From: Anaerolineales bacterium
GTDB lineage: Bacteria; Chloroflexota; Anaerolineae; Anaerolineales; E44-bin32
Length of the DNA: 64,000 nt
Direction: 5' to 3'
Assembly: GCA_016927115.1 (NCBI GenBank)
Contig: JAFGNH010000028.1
Coordinates: forward strand, 1-64,000
Shown one piece after another: positions 17,145 to 25,740 of this stretch (positions are counted from its first letter, which is position 1; every line of letters begins with the position of its first letter). The notes under the pieces were generated by a model. It did no database searches. It saw nothing but the letters and a program-made list of their open reading frames with translations, and was not told where the DNA came from. Made by a program: the position numbers and the translations under genes.

Positions 17145-18347
17145 CTACTGAATAATCTGCAATGGGACAGGGATAAAAACGAGTATGAACAGCAGCAGCC
17201 CAAACCATGCCCAGGTTCTGCGCCTCGGATCCAGATCAGTAATCCCGTCCATCGGTTCAGCATGCATCCTTCCAAAGAGGAAAATGAGCCCGGCCCAGAG
17301 CCACCAACCACTCCAGACAAAACCCATCGCCACCATCAGCCCTACTGCCACCGGCCAGATCCTTCGTGTTCGCTCCCCAAACAGTCCATAGAGTACATGG
17401 CCACCATCGAGCTGCCCGACAGGTATGAGGTTCAAACCCGTAACAAGGAATCCTGCCCAGCCTGCCCAGGCGACAGGATGTAACAGAATATCCATTCCAC
17501 CCAGCGGAAGTGGCCGGCCGAAAAGGATATACTTGACCCAATACAGCCAGGGAGCAATACCCCCATAGTTTATTGGCTGAGGCAGCCATTCACCCTTGAT
17601 CATGTACTTCAGCAGCATATACAGAATCGAATTACCCTCAAGGGAAAATGTCATCCCTTCAACTGCTCCTGTGGGCAGCACACTCATCTCAGAAAGCGAT
17701 AGCCCTATAAGCAAAACCGGGATTGCGATCACCATCCCTGCAACAGGGCCGGCGAGGCCGATATCGAGTAATATGCGCTTATTCTTTGGTGGCTCTTTTA
17801 ACTGGATAAAAGCCCCCAGTGTTCCGAAGGGACTGCCCGGAAAAGGCAAAAAGTAAGGCAGGCTGACATCCGTTCCATGCCGGCGAGCCATGAGATAATG
17901 CCCGAATTCATGAGCCGCCAGGATAGCCAGCAGGCAAACGGCAAAAGCAAGCGCTTCCGGTAACACGAAAAGTGACGCACGAAAAAAATCATTGCCTGAA
18001 GCGATCATTGCCTCTTCATCCAGTGAATACAGGACACCAGCCAGAATCATACTGAAAAGTGTTGCAATGAAGAGAGCCAGATGTATCAAAGGCCTGGAAG
18101 GTTTTGCCTCAGGGAGTTGATCCACAATCATGATCAGCGCTTCCTGCCCTTCCTTCCGGAAAACGGGAATGAGCTGGTAGGCTTCCAATCCTTCAGCAAG
18201 CTGGTCATAAGCCTTATCCGATTCCTGCAGCAGTCTCCCTCTATATCGGGCCACGAAGGCTTCCTTTGAGGTCCCCAGGGTAACACGTTCAATCTGAAGT
18301 ACTTGCTCAACAAGTCGTCGAACATCTAATAAATCAGTATTTTCCAT
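17145..18347 (-). CDS. Site-2 protease-like M50 zinc metalloprotease (intramembrane)
   Basis: 400 residues with a cytoplasmic N-terminal part (about 1-85) and six or seven transmembrane helices. The catalytic motif HEFGH is in LAAHEFGHYLMARR (His, Glu, His at about residue 165), the third zinc ligand is the Asp in NLIPVGQLDGGHVLYG, and PFPGSPFGTLGAFIQL is the conserved reentrant loop. Family members cut membrane-anchored regulators within the bilayer. There is no PDZ domain, which fits the short S2P subgroup rather than RseP. SD GGAGG supports the start at 18347. The substrate is unknown. Confidence 0.93.
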   Translation of the reverse strand: MENTDLLDVRRLVEQVLQIERVTLGTSKEAFVARYRGRLLQESDKAYDQLAEGLEAYQLIPVFRKEGQEALIMIVDQLPEAKPSRPLIHLALFIATLFSMILAGVLYSLDEEAMIASGNDFFRASLFVLPEALAFAVCLLAILAAHEFGHYLMARRHGTDVSLPYFLPFPGSPFGTLGAFIQLKEPPKNKRILLDIGLAGPVAGMVIAIPVLLIGLSLSEMSVLPTGAVEGMTFSLEGNSILYMLLKYMIKGEWLPQPINYGGIAPWLYWVKYILFGRPLPLGGMDILLHPVAWAGWAGFLVTGLNLIPVGQLDGGHVLYGLFGERTRRIWPVAVGLMVAMGFVWSGWWLWAGLIFLFGRMHAEPMDGITDLDPRRRTWAWFGLLLFILVFIPVPLQIIQ

Positions 18348-18538
18348 TCAGAAAAAACCTCCAGCCTTCCTGGTGCTTGCTAATACACTCATCCAACTTC
18401 ACTTCAAACGCACCTGCATACAGTGATATTGTATCAGGGTATGTTAATCGATATGGCGAACACATGTAAGGCCCTGAAACGGAAAACGGGTATGAGCTGG
18501 CATAGTATGCGAATATTATCGAAAAATATTGGAAGAGG

Positions 18539-18632
18539 CGGGAGTGGATGGGAGTCGAACCCACCGCGGCTCTTCTGCAGACCCGCCAACGGTGTTGAAG
18601 ACCGCGGAGCCCACCGGGACTCAACCACCCCC
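18539..18632 (-). tRNA. selC: tRNA-Sec(UCA), selenocysteine
   Basis: 94 nt on the minus strand. Acceptor stem of 8 bp (GGGGGTGG with CCACTCCC), anticodon stem GCGGT/ACCGT with loop CTTCAAC giving anticodon TCA (18596-18598), a long variable arm (about TGGCGGGTCTGCAGAAGAGCC), and a 5-bp T-stem GTGGG/CCCAT with loop TTCGACT. The TGAGTCCCGGTGGGCTCC D-arm sequence and the 8+5 stem pattern are hallmarks of bacterial selC. CCA is not encoded (the 3' flank reads CCTC). It decodes UGA as selenocysteine when SelA, SelB and SelD and a SECIS element are present; none of those is in the window. Confidence 0.95.
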
Positions 18633-18643
18633 GATTTGTAGCA

Positions 18644-18672
18644 AGCATAACCCAACCAATGCTCTCTGGCAA
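18644..18672 (-). promoter_or_regulatory. Promoter of selC
   Basis: On the minus strand TTGCCA (18667-18672) is 17 nt from TATGCT (18644-18649), which puts the start about 5 nt before the tRNA-Sec 5' end. Confidence 0.7.
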
Positions 18673-18814
18673 GATCAGCTTTGAAACAAAGTGGCAGACC
18701 GTCGATAACCTGATACAATACAAAAAATATCCGGTTCGGTTCAATCAAAAGCAGCATGCTCCCGGGCACGCACACAATCTTCAGTCGGCTTTCGGGGGAA
18801 AAAACAGGTCCGAT

Positions 18815-20098
18815 ATGAATACTATTCACCAGCACAGCAGGTTAAGATTCAGCATCCTTATCGGATTTTGTATGTTGCTTTGCCTGCCTGGTTGCAGCAC
18901 TCCTGCAGTCGAAACAAACAGTATTGCAGCGCCATCTGCTGCTGAGCTCCCTTCCGCTGCTTCCCCCACCCAGTCCACCGATCCAATAACGACGCAGTCT
19001 ACGACGACCGGGACAGAATCATCCGAACCCGTTGCAACCCTGGCCCCCGTTTCCGATCAGGACATTATCCTTGGAAACACTGGAGCTGAAAATACACTTC
19101 TGATCTACGCAGATTTCCAGTCCCCGGCGAGTGCTTTTTTTGCTGAAATGATCCCGGATCTCCTCTCCCGGCATCCGGAAAGCCTGCGGATTGTCTTCCG
19201 CACCTTTCCCCTCATCACGGTAAACGATAAGGCGCTGCCGGCAGCGAAAGCTGCAGAAGCTGCAGGCCGCCAGGGCTCCTTCTGGGAGATGGCCACATAC
19301 CTCTTTGCCCATCAACAGGAATGGAACCAGCTCGAGCCTGCTGTTTTTCAATCCTGGCTTCTGGAACAGGTTCAATCTTTTGACACTCTCGATCCAATAC
19401 AATTCGAACAGGATCTTGCCTCTGAAGAACTCGAGGAAGGTATTCTGTCCGATTTTTATCAAAACGCTGCCGCCGGACTGTTTGAAACCCCCACCCTGAT
19501 TCTGAACGACTCCCGGATTTTGCTGCCGCTGTCTATCGCAAATATTGAAGCTTCCATCCGTCTCCAGGAGCTTCATACGCGGCAGTTCCCCGCCTATCCA
19601 GACTTTATTATCGATTTAGAGAAAGAATACACGGCGACTATTCATACTTCGATCGGTGTTTTAGAAGTGCTCCTGTATCCCCAGTATGCACCTCTGGCTG
19701 TCAACAGCTTTATCACTCTTGCTAAAGAAGGCTGGTACGACAATACGCCCATCTATCTGGTTGTGGAAGGCAGTTATATTGAAGCAGGAGATCCCTCTGG
19801 AACCGGTCTCGGGAATCCCGGTTATGTATTTCCTACAGAGATCGACCCTACACTGGATTTTTCTGATCCCGGAATGGTGGCAATGGTTGCGCCGGCACCT
19901 GATGCAAATGGAAGCAACTTCTTTATCACACTCAAACCACTCCCTCATCTTGATACGTACCGGACAATATTCGGCCGTGTTACAACCGGTCTTGTTTTGC
20001 TCGAGGAATTACAGAACAGAGATCCGATGGAAAGCCTTCTCCTGGAACCAGAGGCTGTCCTGCTCAGCATTGATATCGAGACAAAATCAAATGAGTGA
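18815..20098 (+). CDS. Lipoprotein: DsbA-like thioredoxin fold without CxxC, fused to a cyclophilin domain
   Basis: 427 residues from the ATG at 18815, which begins the signal peptide (lipobox CLPGC). An upstream open frame to 18659 is outside the signal. A Ser/Thr-rich linker (about 30-75) precedes a DsbA/Thioredoxin_4 domain (about 85-265: DIILGNTGAENTLLIYADFQ ... AAKAAEAAGRQGSFWEM ... TPTLILND). The CxxC site is replaced by SPAS (ADFQSPASAFF), so it cannot do disulfide exchange. Residues about 280-425 are a cyclophilin (peptidyl-prolyl isomerase) domain (TSIGVLEVLLYPQYAPLAVN, FITLAKEGWYDN, MVAMVAPAPDANGSNFFITL). It is likely an extracytoplasmic folding factor. Overlaps prsW by 8 bp. Catalytic Arg of typical cyclophilin (FHR) appears replaced by IYLVVEG, so activity is uncertain. 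Confidence 0.87.
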   Translation: MNTIHQHSRLRFSILIGFCMLLCLPGCSTPAVETNSIAAPSAAELPSAASPTQSTDPITTQSTTTGTESSEPVATLAPVSDQDIILGNTGAENTLLIYADFQSPASAFFAEMIPDLLSRHPESLRIVFRTFPLITVNDKALPAAKAAEAAGRQGSFWEMATYLFAHQQEWNQLEPAVFQSWLLEQVQSFDTLDPIQFEQDLASEELEEGILSDFYQNAAAGLFETPTLILNDSRILLPLSIANIEASIRLQELHTRQFPAYPDFIIDLEKEYTATIHTSIGVLEVLLYPQYAPLAVNSFITLAKEGWYDNTPIYLVVEGSYIEAGDPSGTGLGNPGYVFPTEIDPTLDFSDPGMVAMVAPAPDANGSNFFITLKPLPHLDTYRTIFGRVTTGLVLLEELQNRDPMESLLLEPEAVLLSIDIETKSNE

Positions 20099-21329
20099 TA
20101 ACGAAAACCTGAAAGATCTCCTGCTGGCATTACTTGCAGCAGCCGGAATACTCGTTGGAGGACTTGGAGCCTTCTGTATTGCTACCCTCACCCAATGGAT
20201 GCCGATAGAGGGTATGCCCGGGCAAAGAGAGGCGCAAATATGGACAGCCCTGGCAATGGCAGCCATCGCCCTATGCGGTATTCCCGGCCTCTTGATCGCT
20301 GCACGGGGTTTTCTCGACGAATCTCGCCCGCATATTCAAAAACCTTCCCGAATCTGGCTTCTTTTCCTGCTGTTCCTCCCACTTGCTTTCCTTGCCAATT
20401 ATCTCGCCTACGAGGTGGAAATTCTTCCGGCGATACTCGGTCCCGCAACAAATTTGCTGACTGCTGCTTTTGCCGTGATAGTCAGTATCCAGCTGGTTCT
20501 CCTTTACGCTCCGCGTATTTCTCGCAGGCGATTCTGGGGGCAATTCCTAACCGGACTGTATGCTATCCCCCCCTCCATCATGATGCTCGAACTGGCTGCG
20601 CTAATCCCCATCGTTATGATCCTTACAGCAACTCTTTTATCCAACGGGTTTTCTCCGTTTTCTCCAGATTTCCTGATGGATCCAAATTTCAATCCGCAGA
20701 GCTATTGGAAGCAGCTGGACATGGAAACCATTTTTCAGCCAACGAGTATTATGCTGCTGATGGTATACCTGGGGCTGATCGTTCCGCTGATAGAAGAATT
20801 CCTCAAAACGTTCGCTTTATGGCCCGTTATTAGACGAATAACAAATCCAGGAGAGGCATATCTGGCAGGCGCACTGGCAGGCGCAGGATATGGCCTGTTT
20901 GAAGCATTGATGCTGGCCCAGCCAGGCCCATCGTTTTTGCAGGTAGGCCTGCTTCGTATTGGAGCCACCTTCCTGCATTCGGCTACTGCAGCACTGACGT
21001 CGTGGGGAATGTTCAAGGCGCTGCGTGAAAAAAAGTGGTGGATTGCGCCGCTGTCCTACGGTGTGGCTGTACTGCTGCATGGTTTATGGAATATCAATGC
21101 AGTTGTGATGTCCTGGCTTTCCCTTGAGGAAGCCACAGAAGGGTTGCTCTATACACTTCAGCAATATCATCTCGACCTGCTGCCCCCGCTGGTCTTTTTG
21201 CTCCTGAGTGCAGGTACCCTGGTTTCCCTGCCCTGGATGGCAAACCGGACAAACCGTACTAATCGAGATCTGAAAACAGCTTCCGGTCTGGTTACAATCC
21301 GGAACAATGACCTCGATTCCAGCTGGTAA
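20091..21329 (+). CDS. PrsW-family intramembrane metalloprotease-like protein
   Basis: 412 residues from the ATG at 20091, which overlaps the preceding stop by 8 bp (translational coupling). About ten transmembrane helices. The family signature EExxK appears as PLIEEFLKTFALW, and the later helices carry GAGYGLFEALML and FLHSATAALTSWG, then LLHGLWN with the conserved histidines. PrsW in Bacillus performs site-1 cleavage of anti-sigma factor RsiW; this protein may cut an envelope regulator or act on the coupled folding factor upstream. The frame opens to 19686, but that is inside the upstream gene. Confidence 0.9.
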   Translation: MSDNENLKDLLLALLAAAGILVGGLGAFCIATLTQWMPIEGMPGQREAQIWTALAMAAIALCGIPGLLIAARGFLDESRPHIQKPSRIWLLFLLFLPLAFLANYLAYEVEILPAILGPATNLLTAAFAVIVSIQLVLLYAPRISRRRFWGQFLTGLYAIPPSIMMLELAALIPIVMILTATLLSNGFSPFSPDFLMDPNFNPQSYWKQLDMETIFQPTSIMLLMVYLGLIVPLIEEFLKTFALWPVIRRITNPGEAYLAGALAGAGYGLFEALMLAQPGPSFLQVGLLRIGATFLHSATAALTSWGMFKALREKKWWIAPLSYGVAVLLHGLWNINAVVMSWLSLEEATEGLLYTLQQYHLDLLPPLVFLLLSAGTLVSLPWMANRTNRTNRDLKTASGLVTIRNNDLDSSW

Positions 21330-21551
21330 GAATCTTACAGCAGCCTGTAAATCCCTTACGGGGGAAACTGACCTTTCAGCGTGTAATAAACTGCTGGTAA
21401 AAAAGATAATTGTGGGGAATTCAGATTTTCCAGGTTTTCGTATTCAGATGCAATTACAGCATTCCGGAGAAAACCGAGGTATAACGGATTTGTTTTCTAC
21501 AATCAGTTTATGGGATTAGTTCTTTTTAAAATAAACCCATAACACCCCTGC

Positions 21552-21580
21552 TTGACATCCTGAATCGGGCATGCTACAGT
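21552..21580 (+). promoter_or_regulatory. Sigma70-type promoter of the roadblock gene
   Basis: TTGACA (21552-21557), 17-nt spacer, TACAGT (21575-21580). Start near 21587, 45 nt before the TTG start codon. The rest of the 21330-21631 gap shows nothing recognisable. Confidence 0.8.
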
Positions 21581-21631
21581 ACCGCGATGATAAGGGAAAA
21601 AACTGCATTTTGATAATACAGGAGGCTGCTG

Positions 21632-22003
21632 TTGACCAAGTCACGAACTGAATTACTATCAGAACGCCTGCGAGATCTTCAGGCATCCTCTCCTGATATG
21701 GAAGCCTCCGCGATCGTCAGTGTAGACGGCCTGGCCATTGCATCTGCTCTGCCTGCTGATGCAGAAGAAGACAGAGTTGCCGCCATGTCTGCTGCAATGC
21801 TTTCACTGGGAGAACGGATTTCAGGGGAACTGAGCCGCGGTGATCTGGATCAGGTGTATATCAAGGGCAATACAGGGTATGTAGTGCTTATGGCTATCGG
21901 GACAGAAGCAGTTCTTACCGTCCTGGCCAGAAAACAGGCAAAACTTGGCCTCGTTTTTCTTGATATGCGTCGAGCTATTTCGGATCTGGAAGAACTACTG
22001 TAA
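21632..22003 (+). CDS. Roadblock/LC7-domain protein
   Basis: 123 residues with a TTG start at 21632, six nt after GGAGG. The single roadblock domain reads VDGLAIASALPADAEEDRVA, then AMSAAMLSLGERISGEL, and the closing YIKGNTGYVVLMAIGTEAVL, TVLARKQAKLGLVFLDMRRA. Bacterial roadblock proteins dimerise and usually partner with small Ras-like GTPases of the MglA/MglB type; no MglA-like gene is adjacent. It has its own promoter and may act as a stand-alone GTPase partner in trans. Confidence 0.93.
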   Translation: MTKSRTELLSERLRDLQASSPDMEASAIVSVDGLAIASALPADAEEDRVAAMSAAMLSLGERISGELSRGDLDQVYIKGNTGYVVLMAIGTEAVLTVLARKQAKLGLVFLDMRRAISDLEELL

Positions 22004-22174
22004 CCCGGGTGTATCTGCTGGATTCTATCGAATGAAAAGTTCAAAACAGCCGGGAACCCCGCTGAACGTTCTGCTGCGTGCGAACAGGAGTAGATCTGCC
22101 CTGACCTCGCCCGGAATTATCTCAACAGGACAGGACATCCGCCTTTCTCTGGTATACTTTCGCCTGGAATTCCT

Positions 22175-22903
22175 ATGTCCGGATTAATCATTGTAATCCC
22201 AACCTTTAATGAAGCCGATAACATCGAGGCTATGTCCGATGCCTTACTGCAGCTCGGACTGGCAGATCTTTCCATCCTGTATGTTGACGACAATTCCCCG
22301 GATGGCACCGGTCAAATCGCCGACAGACTTGCGGAACAGAATCCGGATAGAATCTCTGTGCTGCACCGTACAGGAAAGCTGGGACTGGGGACTGCCTACA
22401 TCACCGGTTTTAAATGGGCACTGGCTCATGGTGCGGAAGCTGTTTGTCAGATGGACGCGGACTTCTCCCACAATCCGGAAAGTATCCCTGATCTTCTCGA
22501 GCAGTCTGGCAGAACTGATTTTGTCATTGGTTCAAGATATGTTCCGGGAGGAAAACTTGATGAACATTGGGGTGTCGGGCGTATACTCCTGTCACGCTTC
22601 GGCAACGGTTATGCCCGCACCATCCTGCGAATGCCTATTCTGGATATTACCGGCGGGTTCAGGATATGGAACCGCAGAGTTCTCGAAACGATGCCTCTGG
22701 ATCGCGTCCGTTCGAATGGGTATGTTTTCCAGGTAGAAATGGCGTATGTAGCCCACCGGCTGGGATTCAGCCACTATGAGGTACCAATCTATTTCGAAGA
22801 TCGGCGCATCGGCCAATCCAAGATGTCCTTCCGCATACAGGTGGAAGCCGCTGTACGTGTCTGGCAGCTTCCGTTCCTCTATCGGGATCTGCGCTCACAC
22901 TGA
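22175..22903 (+). CDS. Polyprenol monophosphomannose synthase-like glycosyltransferase (Dpm1 type, GT2)
   Basis: 242 residues. GT-A fold with IIVIPTFNEADNIEAM, ILYVDDNSPDGTGQI, DADFSHNPESIPDLL (the DxD-type motif), then SRYVPGGKLDEHWG, LRMPILDITGGFRIWNR and YEVPIYFEDRRIGQSKMS. It should transfer mannose (or a similar sugar) from GDP-sugar to polyprenyl phosphate, giving a lipid-linked donor used for protein or cell-envelope glycosylation. There is no membrane anchor, as in the soluble Dpm1 of actinobacteria and archaea. Not close to other glycosylation genes; the polytopic protein at 52092 is a possible user. Confidence 0.92.
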   Translation: MSGLIIVIPTFNEADNIEAMSDALLQLGLADLSILYVDDNSPDGTGQIADRLAEQNPDRISVLHRTGKLGLGTAYITGFKWALAHGAEAVCQMDADFSHNPESIPDLLEQSGRTDFVIGSRYVPGGKLDEHWGVGRILLSRFGNGYARTILRMPILDITGGFRIWNRRVLETMPLDRVRSNGYVFQVEMAYVAHRLGFSHYEVPIYFEDRRIGQSKMSFRIQVEAAVRVWQLPFLYRDLRSH

Positions 22904-23003
22904 TCCACTGTCACAGCCTCACCAGCCCTATTACATCCACTCCAATACTCCAATTTACAATTAAGGGGATTTCTTCATAATGACGTGCTTTATTTCGCCT
23001 GGT

Positions 23004-23837
23004 TTATGCTGCAGCTCTCTGATACTGCTTCCAGATCAAGCCAAGCTTTTTCCACTCCTCTACCTGAACAGTCTCAGGCCGCCGGTCAGGAGAGATATGA
23101 GCTTCTTTCAGTAAACTCACAGCCTGGTCTGAAGAGAGGCCAAGCCCGGCAGCGATGGAATTCTTGAGCTGCTTTCTCTTCTGGCTGAATCCTGCACGCG
23201 CTGTATCAAAAACAGCCAAAGTCTCCTCAGGGGAGAGACCAGTATCAGAATGGACATCAATACGAAGAATCGCTGATTCAACCTTTGGTGCCGGGTAAAA
23301 ATGCGCTGCCGGGATACGCCCTGCCAGGCTCGGCGCACCATACAGCTGGACACCCAGTGAAAGCAGGCTCATTTTTCCGTCGCGGGCGATGATTCTATCA
23401 GCAACTTCTTTCTGGATTGTCAGAATCAAGCGCATCGCAGGATTCGAATGTTCGAGAAGCTTACGAATAAGAGCAGAAGTGATGTAGTATGGAATATTTG
23501 CTACTACCGTATAGGGTTCTTCGCCGAGGAGAGCTGCCAGGTCAATTGCCAGTGCATCCCCCTGCACAAGCTCAACATTGGAGAAGGGTTCGATCTGTTC
23601 CATCAGGGGTTGTATAACCCGCTCATCCACTTCGATGGTGATCACCCGTCTGGCCTGCTCCGCCAGCAGTACAGTAAGTGCACCCAGCCCTGCCCCGATC
23701 TCAAGTACCGTCTGACCGGGAGACAACTCTGCTGCTGCCACGATCTTTCTGAGAGAATCCGGGTTAACCAGAAAATTCTGGCCGAGACGGCGGTCCGGTT
23801 TGATATCATAGCGTTTCATCAGGTCACGTTGAGACAT
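23004..23837 (-). CDS. rsmA: 16S rRNA adenine dimethyltransferase RsmA (KsgA)
   Basis: About 277 residues from ATG 23837 (MSQRDLMKRYDIKPDRRLGQ); the frame is open to a TTG at 23888, overlapping the upstream gene. RLGQNFL with the catalytic context GQNFL, LEIGAGLGALT (SAM site), TIEVDERV, NIPYYITSALI (NIPY active motif), ILTIQKEVADRII and SAHFYPAPKVESA-like PAAHFYPAPKVESAILRI. It dimethylates two adjacent adenines at the 3' end of 16S rRNA, a late 30S assembly step. Next to a YabE-like gene, as in Firmicutes where yabE, rnmV and ksgA cluster (here rnmV is absent). Confidence 0.96.
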   Translation of the reverse strand: MSQRDLMKRYDIKPDRRLGQNFLVNPDSLRKIVAAAELSPGQTVLEIGAGLGALTVLLAEQARRVITIEVDERVIQPLMEQIEPFSNVELVQGDALAIDLAALLGEEPYTVVANIPYYITSALIRKLLEHSNPAMRLILTIQKEVADRIIARDGKMSLLSLGVQLYGAPSLAGRIPAAHFYPAPKVESAILRIDVHSDTGLSPEETLAVFDTARAGFSQKRKQLKNSIAAGLGLSSDQAVSLLKEAHISPDRRPETVQVEEWKKLGLIWKQYQRAAA

Positions 23838-23868
23838 GGGCAAAATCCATACAGAGGAATCTAATCCC

Positions 23869-25284
23869 TCAGGGAATAATCCAGGCAATATTTTCCGGAG
23901 CCGGAACCGGCGTCAGGAAATACACCGTTACATTCCAATGCCAACTCTCCCAGTTATCATCGTCATAACCGAGATCGATTTTCCGTCCAACAATAGCTCC
24001 ACCGGTATCACACGCAATCGCCGAGCCGTATCCAGGAATATAGAGAGGCGTATAGAAGGGTATATAACTACGGTCAACGGCAACAACGCCCTTGGCAGCA
24101 GCAATACCACAGGCAGTAATGCCGAAGTAAGGATAATCATCAGGCACACCGGCCCGGGAGGGAGAATAGGAAGTTGCATACATATCGATAGCCCGCCAGT
24201 ATTCGATGGGGCCATCAGATGTATTCAATGTTTTAATCTCGATCCTGGTACCATATCCAACCACCCTCGCCTCGGGTTCACGTGCAGTCCAGCTGCCTTC
24301 CACAACCCGGGAAGTTTCTGTGCCGTTTTCATAACGAATCCGAATCCGTTCAGCTTCAACACCATACTCGCCTGCGTTGAGCAGAGACTGGGTGTCGATC
24401 AGGGATTCCGGATCTGCCTGGTAAACCACACCGAAAGGCACCGGTTTCTGCTCAAGAACCACTTCCTCCACCACCCTTGTGAGAGTTATCGGTTTCTGTG
24501 AAGGAACCGGCTCTTCCTCACCCTGCCTGGTTTGGTCCAGGCCTATCAACACGGCTCCTGCACGCTCAATCGCTTCAGCAACTGTTGAAGCAATCACTCT
24601 TGTGTTGAACAGCTGCCCCCTGATCTTCAACTGTATCGGAAAAGAACGACGGAATTCGACTGCAGCCAGTTCAGGGATTGGAGCTGAAAGATCCTCATTC
24701 ACCCAATCAGCCTGATACACAGCAAAACCAGCATTCCACAATGCCTCAGCCAGCGAGTGCCCTCCGAGACGATATCGATCTCTATCACCGTCGATCTTAA
24801 TATTTATTGATACTGCCGGTTGGATTTCGAGTCGGTCATACACACTTTGGCCAGCAGCTCTCTCGCCTGACAAGGGTACTCCATCCACCCACACAAGATC
24901 ATCCGGGAAGACTGATATGCCCTGCGAGGCAAGGATATTTCCCACATACTCCTCTGCTGTCCATAAGTCTTCTTCATCTCCATTGTTAATGAAGTGAACG
25001 GGTCTGGCGCGGCGGACCTGAATCACCTGGTCTTCCTCAAGAGGTTGATCCAGATCCGGTGAAATTCTATCTTCCGGATGAGGAGTAATATGTGTGGTGC
25101 GTAATACATTAGCGACGGTGTTCGCATGGGTATGCACTTCGATGGTCTGCCCATCAAGCAAAATGGTTACCTGTCGCTGGGTAGCGATATACACGAGCAC
25201 AATCCCTCCCAGCAGCAGCACTGCTGCGAGCAGGTAAAACTGGTGCTTTCGCTTCCCGAGCCATTCCTTTAAATTAGCCAGCAT
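23869..25284 (-). CDS. YabE/Rpf-like cell-wall protein: DUF348 repeats, G5 and 3D domain
   Basis: 471 residues. A single N-terminal transmembrane anchor (about 15-35), then three DUF348 repeats of ubiquitin-like type (VTILLDGQTIEVHTHANTV ..., INIKIDGDRDRYRLGGHSLA ..., QLKIRGQLFNTRVIASTVAE), a G5 domain (ITLTRVVEEVVLEQKPVPFG ... GTETSRVVEGSWTAREP), and a C-terminal 3D domain with GITACGIAAAKGVVAVDRS, IPFYTPLYIPGYG and the Asp-rich AIACDTGGAIVGRKIDLG (a lytic transglycosylase-like double-psi barrel). It is probably a peptidoglycan-remodelling (resuscitation-type) enzyme. TATACT at 25293-25298 puts a start only about 2 nt before the ATG. It is followed by rsmA. Confidence 0.94.
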   Translation of the reverse strand: MLANLKEWLGKRKHQFYLLAAVLLLGGIVLVYIATQRQVTILLDGQTIEVHTHANTVANVLRTTHITPHPEDRISPDLDQPLEEDQVIQVRRARPVHFINNGDEEDLWTAEEYVGNILASQGISVFPDDLVWVDGVPLSGERAAGQSVYDRLEIQPAVSINIKIDGDRDRYRLGGHSLAEALWNAGFAVYQADWVNEDLSAPIPELAAVEFRRSFPIQLKIRGQLFNTRVIASTVAEAIERAGAVLIGLDQTRQGEEEPVPSQKPITLTRVVEEVVLEQKPVPFGVVYQADPESLIDTQSLLNAGEYGVEAERIRIRYENGTETSRVVEGSWTAREPEARVVGYGTRIEIKTLNTSDGPIEYWRAIDMYATSYSPSRAGVPDDYPYFGITACGIAAAKGVVAVDRSYIPFYTPLYIPGYGSAIACDTGGAIVGRKIDLGYDDDNWESWHWNVTVYFLTPVPAPENIAWIIP

Positions 25285-25509
25285 ATAGCGCGAGTATACC
25301 AGAGTGAGGCCGATCTCGTCAGCAGCAATACCTGAAAGAAAAGGTGCTAAGCCAGGTGAAAAACCATAACGATCTGATACCTTCAGGCCACATAAAAACC
25401 AATGAAGCCAGAATCCTCAAGAGGGCCCATTGATGCGAAAGAAAGAAATGTGCATCCGCAATATTTACTAAATTCACGAAACAAAGGAGATAAAACTGCT
25501 GAAGGAGGG

Positions 25510-25593
25510 TTAAAAGAGACGTCCCAGACCTGAGGGGGGCAGGCCCGAGACGCTTGCTCTGGTGAGCATCTTTGCCAGTACTGGACTCACCAT
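25510..25593 (-). ncRNA. Small leader-like element: 27-codon reading frame ending in a terminator hairpin
   Basis: On the minus strand a 12-bp stem (25521-25532 with 25540-25551, including G-U pairs that only work on this strand) is followed by TCTCTTTTAACCC, a terminator (25512-25551). A 27-codon frame runs from ATG 25593 to TAA 25510 across the hairpin (MVSPVLAKMLTRASVSG then LPPSGLGRLF). GGTGAG/CTCACC lies just before. It could be an attenuator in front of the YabE-like gene 230 nt away, or a small independent RNA. No Shine-Dalgarno precedes the frame. No known riboswitch class recognised. Confidence 0.4.
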
Positions 25594-25740
25594 ATATAGT
25601 CTACGAGATCAGGTATTCCTTATTCAATAAGGGATTTCCCTACCTTTTTTCTTCAGTCGCGTTCTTATTTTTCCTGGTGGTTTAAATCTCGGGAAGAATT
25701 TCTGGTTATCAACAAATTCATAATGTGAACAGTAATAAAT

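Noticed and set aside
25510-25600. Possible cyclic-di-AMP (ydaO) riboswitch before the YabE-like gene
   Set aside because: The gene type would suit it, but none of the conserved ydaO aptamer segments could be found; only a terminator hairpin and short frame are supported.
25618-25632. Palindrome CCTTATTCAATAAGG near the SRP RNA
   Set aside because: Short, AT-rich and without a related copy nearby; may be chance.
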